From contig JAPQWV010000299.1 of the NCBI GenBank assembly GCA_027422505.1, positions 434,001-498,000 of the forward strand: DNA of 64,000 bases, written 5' to 3'. The DNA is from Craterostigma plantagineum (taxonomy: Eukaryota > Streptophyta > Magnoliopsida > Lamiales > Linderniaceae). The notes beneath the pieces are model-generated. The model saw only the letters and a program-made list of their open reading frames with translations, had not been told where the DNA came from and did no database searches. This document shows positions 1 to 11,048 of this stretch, one piece after another. A program made the position numbers and the translations under genes. Each line of letters begins with the position of its first letter. The stretch's first letter is position 1.

Positions 1-781
1 AATTCCTACCCCAATTTGTAGTACTAATATATATATATATATGTTTATAGTAACAATATATAGATGTTCGTTGTACCATATACTACGATAGTATAGTACC
101 TTACGTATGTTACTTGTAGTATCTTTTTCGTACCACATTTCTAACAATCGAAATTCCTACCCAAATTTGTAGTACCAATATATATATATATATATATATA
201 TATTTGTAGTTCCAATACACAGATGTTCGTAGTACCATACCTTACGAAATTCTGGTACCATACTTCTGTTAGTTGTAGTATCTTTTTCGTACCACGTTTC
301 TAACAATCAGAATTCCTATCCCAATTTGTACTACCAGTATACATATGTTTATAGTATCAATATATAGATGTTCGTAGTACCATACCATACGATAGTGTGG
401 TAGCAAATGTTACTTGTAGTATCTTTTTCGTACCACATTTCTAACAATCGAAATTCCTACCCAAATTTGTAGTACCAATTTACATATGTTTGTAATTCCA
501 ATACATAGATGTTCGTAGTACCATACCCTACGATAGCGTAGTACCATACGTATGTTACTTGTAGTACCTTTTTTCTACCACGTTTCTAACAATCGAAATT
601 CCTACCCCAATTTGTAGTACTAAAATACATAGGTTGTAGTACCAATTGATAGATATACGTGGTACCATACAGTTAGCGGTTGTAGTACCATACGTAGGAT
701 ACTTTTAGTATTTTCCTGTACCATGTTTTTAACTATCGAAACTCCTACCCCAATCTGTAATACCAATAACATATTAGAACA
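1..781. repeat. AT-rich minisatellite, ~145-bp unit, about six copies
   Basis: Six diverged head-to-tail units begin near 1, 150, 311, 450, 597 and 737. Each starts with a word like AATTCCTACCCCAATTTGTAG and ends with TTTCTAACAATCGAA after a CGTACCAC word. Unit length varies from about 139 to 160 bp, partly because an internal TA dinucleotide tract expands (28-46, 179-202). The last unit is degenerate. GTAGTACC-like words recur inside each unit. No coding potential is seen. The array continues beyond the left edge, so its real copy number is unknown. Confidence 0.85.
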
Positions 782-951
782 CCGACAATAGCACTACATC
801 ATTCACAGTATTAACATTATCATCCAATAGTAGTATTAATATCAATTATCGACAATACTAATATCATCACCCACCAACAATATTACCATTAAACATATCG
901 ACAATATTAATATCATTTGTCCATCAACATCGTAATAAAATACATATCAAC
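782..951. other. AT-rich spacer without a gene
   Basis: Low-complexity sequence made of ATTAATATCA/CAACAATATTA-type words. I see no gene, only an AT-rich transition between the minisatellite and the copia insertion at 957. Confidence 0.5.
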
Positions 952-956
952 GTAAG

Positions 957-1493
957 TGTTGGGGTTGAGCGGTTTAATTCTGGGCCAACAGCAGTTGTTT
1001 TTGGAACCCGCGAAAATTTATTGGGATATTACTTAAAGCCGAAATGACACCGAGAAAACACCGAGATTTTTACGTGGTTCGGCCATACCACCTACATCCA
1101 CGGAGAGCACTTGTTTTACTATATTTGAGAATTACACCGTACAAAATAACGCTCATGTTTAAACCCAAACCCGAGACCCCTTACCCACCCGGGTAATATT
1201 TTTGTACCCACTCTTAACTATCTAGTAAAAACTATACTCACTCTCACCCTTATCCACCCGGACAAGATTTTCTTTTTTCTTTTCTTTTCTTTTTCCCTCT
1301 CATTCTCTCTCTCCCTCGCTCTCTTTCTCTCTTGGATCTGGGGTGCCTTTACCATTGATCGAGCAAGCCTTTATATAGGCAAGCTCAAGTGCTAAAAACA
1401 AAATGCCTAACGTCACTGCATACATCATGACAAGGGAAAATGAAAATGAATTTCTCCACCTTTGCATGTGTATGCACGGTTGAAAAGTCAACA
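957..1493 (-). repeat. LTR (3' LTR of the minus-strand copia element)
   Basis: Direct repeat of 3066-3604 running from TGTTGGGGTTGAG to AAAAGTCAACA. It contains a pyrimidine-rich tract (1270-1335 on the plus strand) and a minus-strand TATA box near 1370. The neighbouring GTAAG target duplication fixes the outer boundary. Confidence 0.9.
1370..1377 (-). promoter_or_regulatory. TATA box in copia LTR
   Basis: The minus strand reads CTATATAAAGG, a near-perfect plant TATA box within the LTR. It is repeated at 3481-3488 in the other LTR, where it would drive the element's genomic transcript. Confidence 0.55.
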
Positions 1494-1508
1494 ATTCTCC
1501 CCCCTTTT
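1494..1508 (-). other. Polypurine tract
   Basis: Read on the minus strand this is AAAAGGGGGGAGAAT, directly adjoining the 3' LTR. That is the expected site and composition for plus-strand DNA priming. Confidence 0.75.
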
Positions 1509-3050
1509 CAACATCAGAACCTTCTTTAGAGAACCTCCAGCGAACCCGAGAATGAGAGTAACACGTTCGTAAATACCACGAACGTCCATTGGCCTTCCTT
1601 GTAGCACCTACACATAATCCGAATCAAGAATTCCGATCCTAGCCCACTTGATTCATTCAACGGCCAATCTTATGTGCAGCTATGTTGAACCGACTCGACC
1701 CGTCGATTCCCGAAGAGGGACTTCGATGCAACCCCTTCTCCAGCAGGACTTCCCTTCTCACCATCGTTTGCCTTTATACCACGCTCGAGCGATTTTCGTG
1801 AACCCATCGAAGTATGAGTATTATATACCATACTCATGTCCAAACCATACAAACCTTTGCACTCTTCTCCCTCTGGTAGTACCTTTTCCGCCATGTGTAA
1901 TTTTCCCAGTCTCCCCCTGCTATGAAACCCCATAGCCCTTGGAATCTGTCTGGCTCAAATATATTAAATTCTACGCAACTTTGAGACAACGCCACACCAC
2001 CCAAAACGCGTACCGCCCTGTCAACCATTTTGATCTTCCCCGTTCCAACACATCGAACAACAAAACGATATCCATCTGCCCATGGAGATCGAAAAAAACC
2101 GTTCGCATTTTTCGGAACGCATCAAAATATTCTCTTGGAGCAAACCCGATTTTAATATCCTTCTTCCTGAGAACGAGCGCCATCTAGAGACTGTGAGAAC
2201 GTCTCTAAGATAAACCGTGTGCTACCTCCGTTGTGGAATTTTTCTAGCCGCTTGTCCTTCTTCCTCCAAGTCGGACAATTTCTTCTTACGTGTTCCGGCT
2301 CACCACACTGTAGCATCACATGCCCTTCCCGCCACCTGGATTTGGACCTGCTGTTGTCTCCAAATCCCATGGCGCCTCACCTTCCTCTACGACTCTCTCC
2401 GTGTATAGCCAACGCCCGACTATCACCATAATTTTGGCCGCCTCCTCTCAAAAAGAGTTGACTCCACCATCCACTGCCTTCACTTGCTCGTACCAGATGG
2501 TTGTGACCAAATTATCATCCGAATCAGGAAGAGTGGTAACAAGTAAATGGGCCTTACTTCTTCCTCTTTCAACACATCTTGACCCCAAAATTTCCGTCAT
2601 TACTCCGACTTTTTTTCTCGTCTCCCATCAAAGCTTATACCCCAGCCTTGACAAACGAGCATCATTACTCTTCTCTGCCACAGAGTGAAACCTCCCGCAC
2701 CAGCACATTGTCGCACTTTGCTGTCATCTGTCGCTATTATCCTTGCAGAGCAGCCCAGCCCAAATAGTACTGATCAAATATTTTCCAAGAAAGGCTAATG
2801 ACCTGCCTCACAGCACTATTGTTGCCATAACTCGCCAAAACTCCACCGCCGCACAAGCTCCGCCCACACCGAGCATCCCATCAACGATAACCATCTTGTA
2901 CCATCATTTCTTCAGCACAAGGCATCACCTCGTTGAACCTCGCTCTGACACTGGCTCCCCCGGTCGATGTTCCCTTCTGATATCTTTTCTGATGTGGAAG
3001 ATCAGACACAACTGCAACCACAGAGCATACTCAGAATACCAGTGGGGTTT
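1509..3050 (-). pseudogene. Copia gag remnant (UBN2-type), broken
   Basis: Minus-strand reading of 2400-2600 gives a copia gag signature (VTTLPDSDDNLVTTIWY) preceded, one frame away, by DVLKEEEVRPIYLLP. Around 2290-2320 the minus strand encodes a degenerate zinc knuckle (CGEPEHVRRNCP) in which the first cysteine is lost. Frameshifts separate the pieces. Family knowledge: gag forms the virus-like particle, and the CCHC knuckle binds RNA. The rest of the interior (about 1509-2150 and 2700-3050) shows no recognisable domain. Plus-strand ORFs here are shadows of this decayed gag. Confidence 0.6.
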
Positions 3051-3064
3051 GGCTCTGATACCAC
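3051..3064 (-). other. Primer binding site, initiator Met tRNA type
   Basis: The minus strand reads GTGGTATCAGAGCC one base inside the 5' LTR, complementary to the 3' end of initiator Met tRNA. It fixes the orientation of this element. Confidence 0.85.
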
Positions 3065-3065
3065 T

Positions 3066-3604
3066 TGTTGGGGTTGAGCGGTAATATTTAATTCTGGGCC
3101 AACGGTAGTTGTATTTGGAACCCGCGACAATTTATTGGGATATTACTTAAAGCCAAAATGACACCGAGAAAACATCGAGATCTTTACGTGGTTCGGCCAA
3201 TACCGCCTACATCCACGGAGAGCACTTGTTTTACTATATTTGAGAATTACACCGTACAAAATAACGCTCGTGTTTAAACCCAAACCCGAGACCCCTTACC
3301 CACCCGGGTAATAGTTATGTACCCATTCTTAACTATCTAGTAAAAACTATACCCACTCTCACCCTTATCCACCCGGACAAGATCTTTTTTTTTCTTTTCT
3401 TTTTCCCTCTCATTCCCTCTCTCCCTCGCTCTCTTTCTCTCTTGGATCTGGGGTGCTCTTTACCATTGATCGAGCAAGCCTTTATATAGGCAAGCTCAAG
3501 TGCTAAAAACAAAATGCCTAACGTCACTGCATACATCATGACAAGGGAAAATGAAAATGAATTTCTCCACCTTCGCATGTGTATGCACGGTTGAAAAGTC
3601 AACA
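3066..3604 (-). repeat. LTR (5' LTR of the minus-strand copia element)
   Basis: 539-bp partner of 957-1493 with the same termini and a minus-strand TATA box at 3481-3488. The PBS at its inner edge makes it the promoter-bearing 5' LTR. A GTAAG target duplication follows it. Confidence 0.9.
3481..3488 (-). promoter_or_regulatory. TATA box in 5' LTR
   Basis: TATATAAA on the minus strand in the 5' LTR, the second copy of the box at 1370-1377. Transcription would start roughly 30 bp to the left (inference). Confidence 0.55.
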
Positions 3605-3609
3605 GTAAG

Positions 3610-4752
3610 AATGTGCGATCACCTATCGGCAACCTACTGAAAAAAGAATGTATCATAACCTATGGTTTCATCGATCAAACAAGAAATATGTGTTCTTCTT
3701 ATTTTTGCATATGGAAACGTGAGCCCACCAAAGACATTAGTAGACAACATAGCTTCGTAAATATGACCTGTAAAACAACAAACTATTACCATATGATACT
3801 GCTAGAGAGCTTCAAATATACTTCGTAGAAGAAAATGCGGGTACTGTAATTCAATATACTTTGGTACTGCATATAATAAATTGCTTTAAACAATAAATTA
3901 GCCAAATTTTAACCAAATACTAACCTTCGTCGTCACCCACATTATGCTAATTTGTAGAAAACATGAAGAAAATTCAATTTTTTTACAGCTACACACCCAA
4001 ATCGCAACACCCACACCTCGACACCTAATCTTCGATACCCACAACTTGATACCCAATATAGGTCGATGCTATTGCCACAGACGTTTATTGTAAAACCCAC
4101 GGGAGTGTTCCCTAACTCAAAATCATTCGATTGAGGTCAAGAATATCGAAAGGGGTAACCTACAGTAAATAAACCAACAAAAACAACCTCAACTTACCTA
4201 GACCGAGAAACCCACGGTAAATTAGGCAAGCTCGGAGCTTTTCCGGTGTGGGCAAGGGTTGTTATGTCGCCGGCGACAGCTTTACCAGTTCAGGGTTGTT
4301 TACGTGGTGCTTCAGTTAATGGGTTGGAGAAGAAAGATAAATAAAAGATGGGTAAAATCGTCCATAGGGAGTTACGTGTAAGATAGTTTTGATTTAGGGA
4401 GTTTGCTAATAAGTGATATGTAATTGGGAGTTAGTTGATGGAAAATAAGGGAATGGGGATTTAGTTGATGTTGGCCCTTAAATAAACACATGTGAGGGGG
4501 TGTATTTATATAAATCCGTCTGCATGGGTTTAGACTGATTTTATATAAACCAATGGTTTAGATAAACCTGCGAACCGAGCACACGAAGATATCATAAACC
4601 CACCTTTAAAATACTTGAACCTCCAACCAAACAAGCACTTGGGTAATGAGACAGCAAAATAGATTTCCCGCCTTGTTCTGTTACTGGGAAGGATTGGCAA
4701 AAGGCATTCTAAATTGTGAAGTTGGGCTCGATCTTAAGTTTCACGGAAGAAA
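3610..4752. other. Intergenic stretch without a recognisable gene
   Basis: AT-rich sequence with only short random ORFs. Around 3995-4065 there are a few near-repeats of an ACACCCACACCTCGACACC type. No element boundaries or coding domain could be recognised; it may be old, unreadable repeat sequence. Confidence 0.5.
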
Positions 4753-5115
4753 TTGTAAGGACCTGTTGGGCTACCACGATAATTGGGATGCGATGGAATG
4801 TGCTTAGGCATGGTTTACTTAGTCATTTGGCCCATTATTAGTTACCTATATATTATGTAATCGTGGTATGAACATTAAGCAAGAAATCAGTATTCTAATC
4901 TTCGTCTATGGTTCTCTCATAATCCTCAATCTCTAATCTATCTCTCTCTCGAGCATTCGATCGCCTTCTCTTCTCCATCGTCTTCTTCTCGATCTCTCTG
5001 TTCTTCTTCTATCCTACCTAAAGTTATTCATAGATGATACATTTTAGCACGCACCTTAACCGTTTGATAAAATTACCGAGTAAGAAACCGGGTCAATTAC
5101 GGTCAGGATCTTACA
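4753..5115 (+). repeat. 5' LTR of the gypsy-like shell element
   Basis: 363 bp from TGTAAGGACC to GATCTTACA, with TGTAAG/CTTACA inverted ends. It carries a CT-rich stretch (4930-5010) shared with the right LTR. The adjacent PBS marks its inner end. Confidence 0.85.
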
Positions 5116-5117
5116 TT

Positions 5118-5129
5118 TTGTATCAGAGC
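5118..5129 (+). other. Primer binding site (Met tRNA type)
   Basis: TTGTATCAGAGC, two bases inside the 5' LTR. It matches the common plant initiator-Met primer site (TGGTATCAGAGC) except for one base. Confidence 0.75.
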
Positions 5130-5157
5130 TGACGATTCTCGGATTTGGATTTCAACG

Positions 5158-5211
5158 ATGGTGATTAAATGGATCAAGTCGCCTCACATCTTCGATGGAA
5201 CAAATGCGATA
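5158..5211 (+). pseudogene. Gypsy gag start (first part, before the insertion)
   Basis: An ATG at 5158 opens a frame containing SPHIFDGTNAID, like the FDG...W start of gypsy gag proteins. The frame crosses the Sirevirus insertion: removing 5217-15651 and one GATTG copy continues it into a DWVEKCNQYY segment. The insertion therefore landed in a gag coding region. Only the start of the Retrotrans_gag-like domain is present. Confidence 0.65.
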
Positions 5212-5216
5212 GATTG

Positions 5217-6190
5217 TGTTAGGATCGGTTAATGTGTTTAGAGGGGGTGAATAAACACTTGGCTCTTTTTCGATTATTTGATTGGTCTGTGCATAGACTA
5301 GTATTCAATCAGTGACCGGTCAGTTTTAAGGCGGAAGATTATACTAAACGGTTGTAACCGATAAGAAAATGAGGTGTAAGTATGTGTGAAGAACCGTTAT
5401 GGAAGTTCGGAGTTAAACTCTCATACGTCTCCCCTTCTTCCTCAAGAAGAAGGTTAACTAGATCTTCAGTTATACAAGATAAGTACAACCTACCCGGCTA
5501 AACATAGCTTAATCTAGTGAATCACCTAGGCAGTCGTAGATAACAATCCACCTACTTCAACAGCTTTCTACAGTCCGTTGGAATAAAGAGCATAAACTAT
5601 GATCAGTTATATGACTTTTGACATCACTATTGATATCTCTCTCTTTGAAGTGTTTGAAGGTTGTTGATAATAGCTTAGAACGCGTGAAGTGATTGTCTTC
5701 AGCTTGTATTCCTCCTTTTATAGCTGAGGTTTGAATTAGAAACCATTGTGAGTTAAACTCTTCACTCTGCATAGTACATTAATTGACTTTCCCAGAATGG
5801 GTCTGTCCGGTTTTTGCTGCGGTTTATCCTGCCACTTTTGCTTCATTCCTTATTTGCACTAGTTGACATATGCTTCCCTCTTGGCTGGCAGCCTTGCATT
5901 GAATGTCTGTCTGAATATTTCTTTTTGTCTTAGTACGCTCTTGTCTGTATATCCAACCTGTCCAAACTCGGTCAATCTTGTTTCACCTCAGTCTGTTCTT
6001 GCCCGGTAATTATAGCGAATCGGTATGCGATCAAGTTCTTCCTTTGTACTTAGTTCAATCCGGTCTTTTAATGTAAAATCCATTCCTTAGTGTAGACCGA
6101 TATTTTGGATCTTCCGATTTCATATCTTAAGCCATTGTTATGTCAACACCAAAACTATTAATCCTAATGTTTAAATTCGCATTACTAGCA
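5217..6190 (-). repeat. Sirevirus LTR (3' LTR in element orientation)
   Basis: 974 bp from TGTTAGGATC to ATTACTAGCA, a direct repeat of 14674-15651. A minus-strand TATA box lies at 5716-5722. It is preceded by GATTG of the target duplication. Confidence 0.9.
5716..5722 (-). promoter_or_regulatory. TATA box in Sirevirus LTR
   Basis: The minus strand reads GCTATAAAAGGAGG, a canonical TATAAAA box. The same box is present at 15178-15184 in the 5' LTR. Confidence 0.55.
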
Positions 6191-6206
6191 ATTTTCCCTT
6201 TTTTGG
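6191..6206 (-). other. Polypurine tract of the Sirevirus
   Basis: The minus strand reads CCAAAAAAGGGAAAAT immediately next to the 3' LTR, the expected plus-strand primer site. Confidence 0.75.
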
Positions 6207-6269
6207 TGATTGACAAAACTCAACATCAGAAAGCTAGTTTTCATTCATACCAATAGAATTTGATACAAA

Positions 6270-8971
6270 CTACACACTACTCATAACCCTCCTAGATATC
6301 CGCTCCATTTCCTTTAACTTGATGACGTCCTTGTATGCACTTTCCTTTATATCATGCAGTCTTGTAAGATCTGCCAGTTGTTCCTTTGTAAGACTGCAGG
6401 GCAAGTGCCTTAGACTGCTGTCGTCATACTGCACTTCAACCGGGCTGGCTTCACTAACCGGAATACCAGATGTATGTTTGCTTGACACTTCGTCCGGTAT
6501 TAGTGCTGCCTCGACTGCGCCTCTTTCTGGGTCATCCACTTTGAGATGTATCTGTGGGAAGAACTTTTGAGAGTCAGCTGAGATAGAGCTAGGGTGGGTC
6601 TGTTTGTGTTTTCTGCTGCTGGTGCCACTACTTTCCCCCTTTTTGGCAATAACCTGAGTCTGAGCAGACCACTGGCTAGATGTTTGGTCAGCTCAGTCAG
6701 TTGAGCCTTGATGATCTCCAGGTCTGAGCAGACATCAGAGCGAAGAACGGCTAAATTGTTCGAGAGCGCTTTGAACTTCTCATTATGCTGCCGGTCACTG
6801 TCAATTTTCATGGTGAGCACATACATTTTTCTAAAAGTTTGCTTCACCAAGGAGACTTCTTTTGCTCCATCCATGATTTCAAGCGAAACGGGAGACGTCT
6901 TAGGAGGTTCGTGTGGTGGCCCTGAAGGTGCTGGAGGTGCTTGAGAGATGCTGGGAGCCGAAACCTGTACTGGTTGGGGATCCACTGTTATAACAATCGA
7001 CTCAGTTACTACGGCAGTTACTTAGGTACCTTGTTCGGCTGCAGCATCGGTAGAATGTGCGGGGTCAGCATTCATCGATGTAGAAGCACGAGGAAAAGTG
7101 AGAAGCAGGGGTTGTGTATTGAAAGCTGGGATTTCAAAAGGAATGGACACATCTGCCAAATTAGGCAGTGAAAAGTTTGGAATTGGTTGACGGAAGAGCA
7201 GTGGAGGAACCGCCGTAATCGGGAATGAAGCCTCCGGTTCAAGAGTTGAGCGAAGAACTGGTCTGGTTGCCAGTTGAAGACTGGTGGGAGATAAGCTGTT
7301 TGAGAGATTTGACAATGGAGAAACCGGTGCGACGACAAGGGCCGTTGTGGTCGTTGAGAAGGCGGGTGTCGGAGAAGAGGTTGAAACAGTAGCTGAGGAT
7401 GAAGAGAGACCTGGTTGGATCCGGTTGAGAACAGTTGCATAATAGACCTCCATGCTGTGCATCTCAGCCTCCAATCTTGTCAGGACTTGAAGATCGTGAA
7501 CCGCATCAGGTCCCGTCGGTTGGATATTCTGCCTTCGCTGATCAATGTAGTGTTACAGCTGATCCATTTTGAGACGGAGACTGAGGAGTTCCTGAGCGCT
7601 TAACAGGACTTGGATGGATTGGATTCCCAGTAACTTGATGATCTTGGCCTCGGTCTTCCTGGCCTTTGTCAACCGAGCAGTGGAAACTTTTCGACTGAAT
7701 GGAGTATACCGGATGTCGAGCCAGTCCTCGAAGTCTTGAGGTCGGTTGCGATGTTCTCATCAATCTCTTCTTTGATGAGATTCCAGGCGGTTTCGTCGAT
7801 GGACTCAGGAGACTCAGAGATGGCCTTAGCTTTTCCCTTGCCTTTGTCAACAGGTATTGTCCGTGCTGATTCTTTTATTACAACCCCGCCTTGTCTTGGG
7901 GCAGTTTGAATTGCGTGATCGGTTGGCCCTGAGATTTGAGGTGCACCGGGTATTTGTTCTTGTGGTTGATCAGCTTGGAGCTGTGATGGCGGAGTCGGTT
8001 CCTGAACAAAGAGTGAAGGCTGGTTAGCAGAACTTGCCGGGGCATCTGTAGATTTTGAGGGCAGAGCAGCGGTATTAGGTCCGGTTGCTGCTTTCTTCTT
8101 GGGTGCCGTGTTTTGCGGTTTCTTGAGCACCACAGTAAGGTACTTCATCGTTAGAAGAAGACACCAGAACCAATTGTTTTTTTGCCGATTTCGAGGAGAC
8201 TGGTTTCTTGTCACCCATTTGCTTCTTTGTTGGGGTAGGTGCGACCGATTGCGTGGGGTGGACAGATGTGTGTTTCTTGGATGGTTGTGGAGCATTAGAT
8301 TCTTCGAAAGCCTTCCTTTTGGTCGTTCTCTTTGTGGGCTCAGTCATTGCTACCATTTGGCGGATAAACTCGGCCGTGACTATCTGAGCACTCCCTAACA
8401 GTTGAATGGACCCGACATCAGCAACCTTGTGTTTTAGGAGAAAGGAGAGTTGAGGAGCAAAATTCTTGAACTGCCTATCATGAATTGGCAGTATCCCCTT
8501 CAGTACCGAGAAGATCAAGGAAGCCCAGTTGATCTCTATGTTGGTCATGATGGCAATCATGGCTTGAATTTTGTCGCTATTCAGCATGTCAAAGGAGCCA
8601 GTTTTTCCCAAAATAGACTTCGCCACCACATCATGAAGTAGACGGAATTCCGGTTTTAGAACCACTCGCTTATCTGAATCCTTGGTCAAGGACATCGTAG
8701 CCTTCATTGATTCCTTGACATCATCTGAGATGTTGATGATGATTGCCCCAGTACTAGGCAGGTTAAATAGCTCTGCAAAGTAGGTCTCGGTGATTTCAAT
8801 CCGCAGACCATTGATGAGACACTGCAGACGATCGCCAACGACGAGAACGGTGGTGTAGAACTGATGTAGCACGTCTGGATAGAACTCAGAGGTGCACTGA
8901 AGAAAGGTTCGGAGCCCGATCGCAATTAGGGCTTCAACGATGGGGACGAAACCCTTATGCTCGTTGTCCAT
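6270..8971 (-). pseudogene. Envelope-like ORF of the Sirevirus, broken
   Basis: Starting at 8971 an ORF of 298 codons encodes a protein with segments such as FLQCTSEFYPDVLHQFY and AELFNLPSTG. These resemble the domain annotated in plants as putative plant transposon protein, found in SIRE1-type env-like proteins. After about residue 210 it becomes rich in Lys, Ser, Thr and Pro. The reading then continues through shifted frames at 8295-7669, 7850-7542, 7474-7022, 6985-6500 and 6539-6270, the last segment ending with a Lys/Glu-rich, possibly helical tail. The full gene would have been about 900 codons. I see no convincing signal peptide or membrane segment, so an envelope function is inferred from position only. 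At least four frame breaks or stops inactivate it. Confidence 0.7.
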
Positions 8972-9704
8972 GCTGTTGGCGAAGTTGATTTGCAGTGCAG
9001 TTCTGGTAAGTCGTTGTGAATGGGTGCCATTCCTATTTGACTTCTGTTGAGCTTAGAAGAGGATTACGGAGGAATGCGGGCGAGATAGATTTCGGCTTCG
9101 GTGAGTTGAAGATAATGATGGGAACTCTTCAATTGATCACGAAAACAAGTATTTTGGGCGGGATAAATCGTGTTTCGCATTAAATGCACAAGACGTCTTG
9201 TCGTTTAGCCTTCCTCTCACATCATTAAATGCGGTACCACATGTCTCTGTTGATTTGTACAGTCCCTGTCGCCAGTATTCCTGAGAAAAAGTACTACGAC
9301 AGAATGTGTGCAATTGATGACGTGTATTTATTAAAAACGATTTCGGTCAGTCATTGGCCAGGCAAAGGGAAGTATTTTGGTATCAATACCGTTCTGCGGA
9401 AAAATTGCCGGTTTTACGTTAGAGAGTAACCGGATTCAGAAAGAGTGAATGAGAGAAATAGAAATTCGGTATGTAGGAAGGAGTTTGTGACTAGGGTCAG
9501 TTTTAGTCGAAACTGACATGATTGGTGTATTTTGACCAATATGAAAGAAGTGACTGTTTTATAAGGAGGTTTACCACGATCATCAATTTGCACGGTTTGT
9601 TGTAGTGTCTAGGCAACAGATTATATCAATCAATTTGATATAACAGTGTTCCCCTGACTCCATGCTTAGGTTTCTTAGGATAAATCTAATAAACCTAGAG
9701 CATT
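8972..9704 (-). other. Spacer between pol and envelope-like ORF
   Basis: About 730 bp with no domain. In Sireviruses such a gap separates pol from the 3' ORF. Whether a spliced or internal promoter serves the downstream ORF cannot be told from this copy. Confidence 0.4.
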
Positions 9705-11048
9705 TCAAAAGAAAATGAACTTAGCTTCCGATAGCGGTTTGGTCAATATGTCTGCTACTTGTAGGTCGGTTGAGATGTGTTCCAATCTGACATTTTTCTT
9801 TGGCACATGATCTCGTATAAAGTGATGCGGGATTTCAATGTGCTTGGTCCTCGAATGGAATACCGGATTCTGAGTGATGGCAATGGCACTCGTATTATCA
9901 CAAAAGATAGGGGTATCGGTTTCCTTGATGCCATAGTCTTCCAATTGATGCTGTATCCACAAAATTTGAGAACAGCAACTTCCAGCTGCCAAGTATTCTA
10001 CTTCAGCTATTGATGTAGCTATCGAAGTTTGCTTCTTGCTGAACCAGGAAATTAACCAGTCACCGAGGAACTGGCATGTGCCACTGGTGCTCCTCATATC
10101 TATCTTGCAATAGGCATAGTCAGCATCAGTTTAACCATGCAAGGACAAACTTGAGTCTTTAGGATACCATAGTCCTACATTGATTGTCCCTTTTAAGTAC
10201 TTCAGTATTCGTTTTGTTGCTGTGAAGTGACATTCCTTCGTATCAGACTGGAACCGGGCACACATGCAAATGCTATACATAATGTCCGGTCTGTTAGCTG
10301 TGAGATAGAGTAATGAACCAATCAATCCCCGGTATTTGGTAACTTCAATCGGAGTTCCATTTTCATCGTTGTCTAATTTGAGCAATTCCTTTGTATATTT
10401 GGCTTGATTGATAAATATCCCATGCTCCATCTGCCTTACTTGAAGTCCCAAAGAGAAAGTAAGTTCGCCCATCATGCTCATCTCAAACTGATCTTGCATC
10501 ATTTTTGAAAACTGTTTACACAACTTAGCATCGATTGAGCCAAAAATAATGTCGTCTACATAGATCTGAACAATCAGTAGATGATCACCCTTTGTAAATC
10601 TGAATAGAGTTTTGTCAACTCCTCCAATGGTGAAATGGTGGTCAGTTAGGAACTTTGAGAGTGTCTCGTACCAGGCTCTTGGTGCTTGTTTCAATCCATA
10701 GAGAGCCTTTTTCAACCGGTAGACATGATTAGGATGTTCATGATTTTCAAAACCGGGTGGTTGAGCGACATATACTTCTTCAGATATCGTTCCATTTAGA
10801 AATGCACTCTTAACATCCATTTGAAATACCTTGAAGTCCTTGTGTGCTTCATATGCTAAAAATATCCGTATGGCTTCAAGTCTTGCAACCGGTGCGAAGG
10901 TTTCATCATAGTCAATTCCTTCTTCCTGCCGGTAACCTTGAGCAACCGATCTGGCCTTGTTCCGAGTAACAACTCCATCTTCATTTAGCTTGTTCTTGAA
11001 TACCCATTTTGTACCAATCACAGTTTGAGCTGGTCTTGGAACGAGAGT
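9705..11048 (-). pseudogene. Copia pol, reverse transcriptase and RNase H part
   Basis: The 296-codon ORF at 11021-10131 is the copia [13 protein letters not shown] near the start, [35 protein letters not shown], and the catalytic YVDD at residues 154-157. After YTKELLK about 15 residues usually present in copia RT are missing before LDNDENG, an internal deletion. A stop at 10131 separates RT from RNase H, which continues at 10130-9705 with STSGTCQFLG, EVEYLAAG and a LTKPL end motif. RT copies the RNA genome and RNase H removes the RNA strand. The deletion and stop make the enzyme non-functional. Confidence 0.9.

Larger units (their letters stand above)
957..3604 (-). mobile_element. Small internally deleted Ty1/copia LTR retrotransposon
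   Basis: Two ~538-bp direct repeats bound a 1.57-kb interior, and the whole is flanked by a perfect 5-bp target duplication GTAAG (952-956 and 3605-3609). Both ends are TGTTG...CAACA. The initiator-Met-tRNA primer site lies inside the right LTR and reads on the minus strand, and a polypurine tract abuts the left LTR, so transcription runs right to left. Only gag remnants are recognisable; protease, integrase, RT and RNase H are absent. It must have depended on enzymes from another copia element. The LTRs differ by several percent, so the insertion is not recent. Confidence 0.9.

Noticed and set aside
1..781. CRISPR-like repeat array
   Set aside because: Units are ~145 bp, diverged and AT-rich without uniform spacers, and the sequence is plant nuclear DNA.
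2320..2688. 122-codon plus-strand ORF as a host gene
   Set aside because: Its complement encodes copia gag motifs (LPDSDDNLVTTIWY) in line with the minus-strand element.
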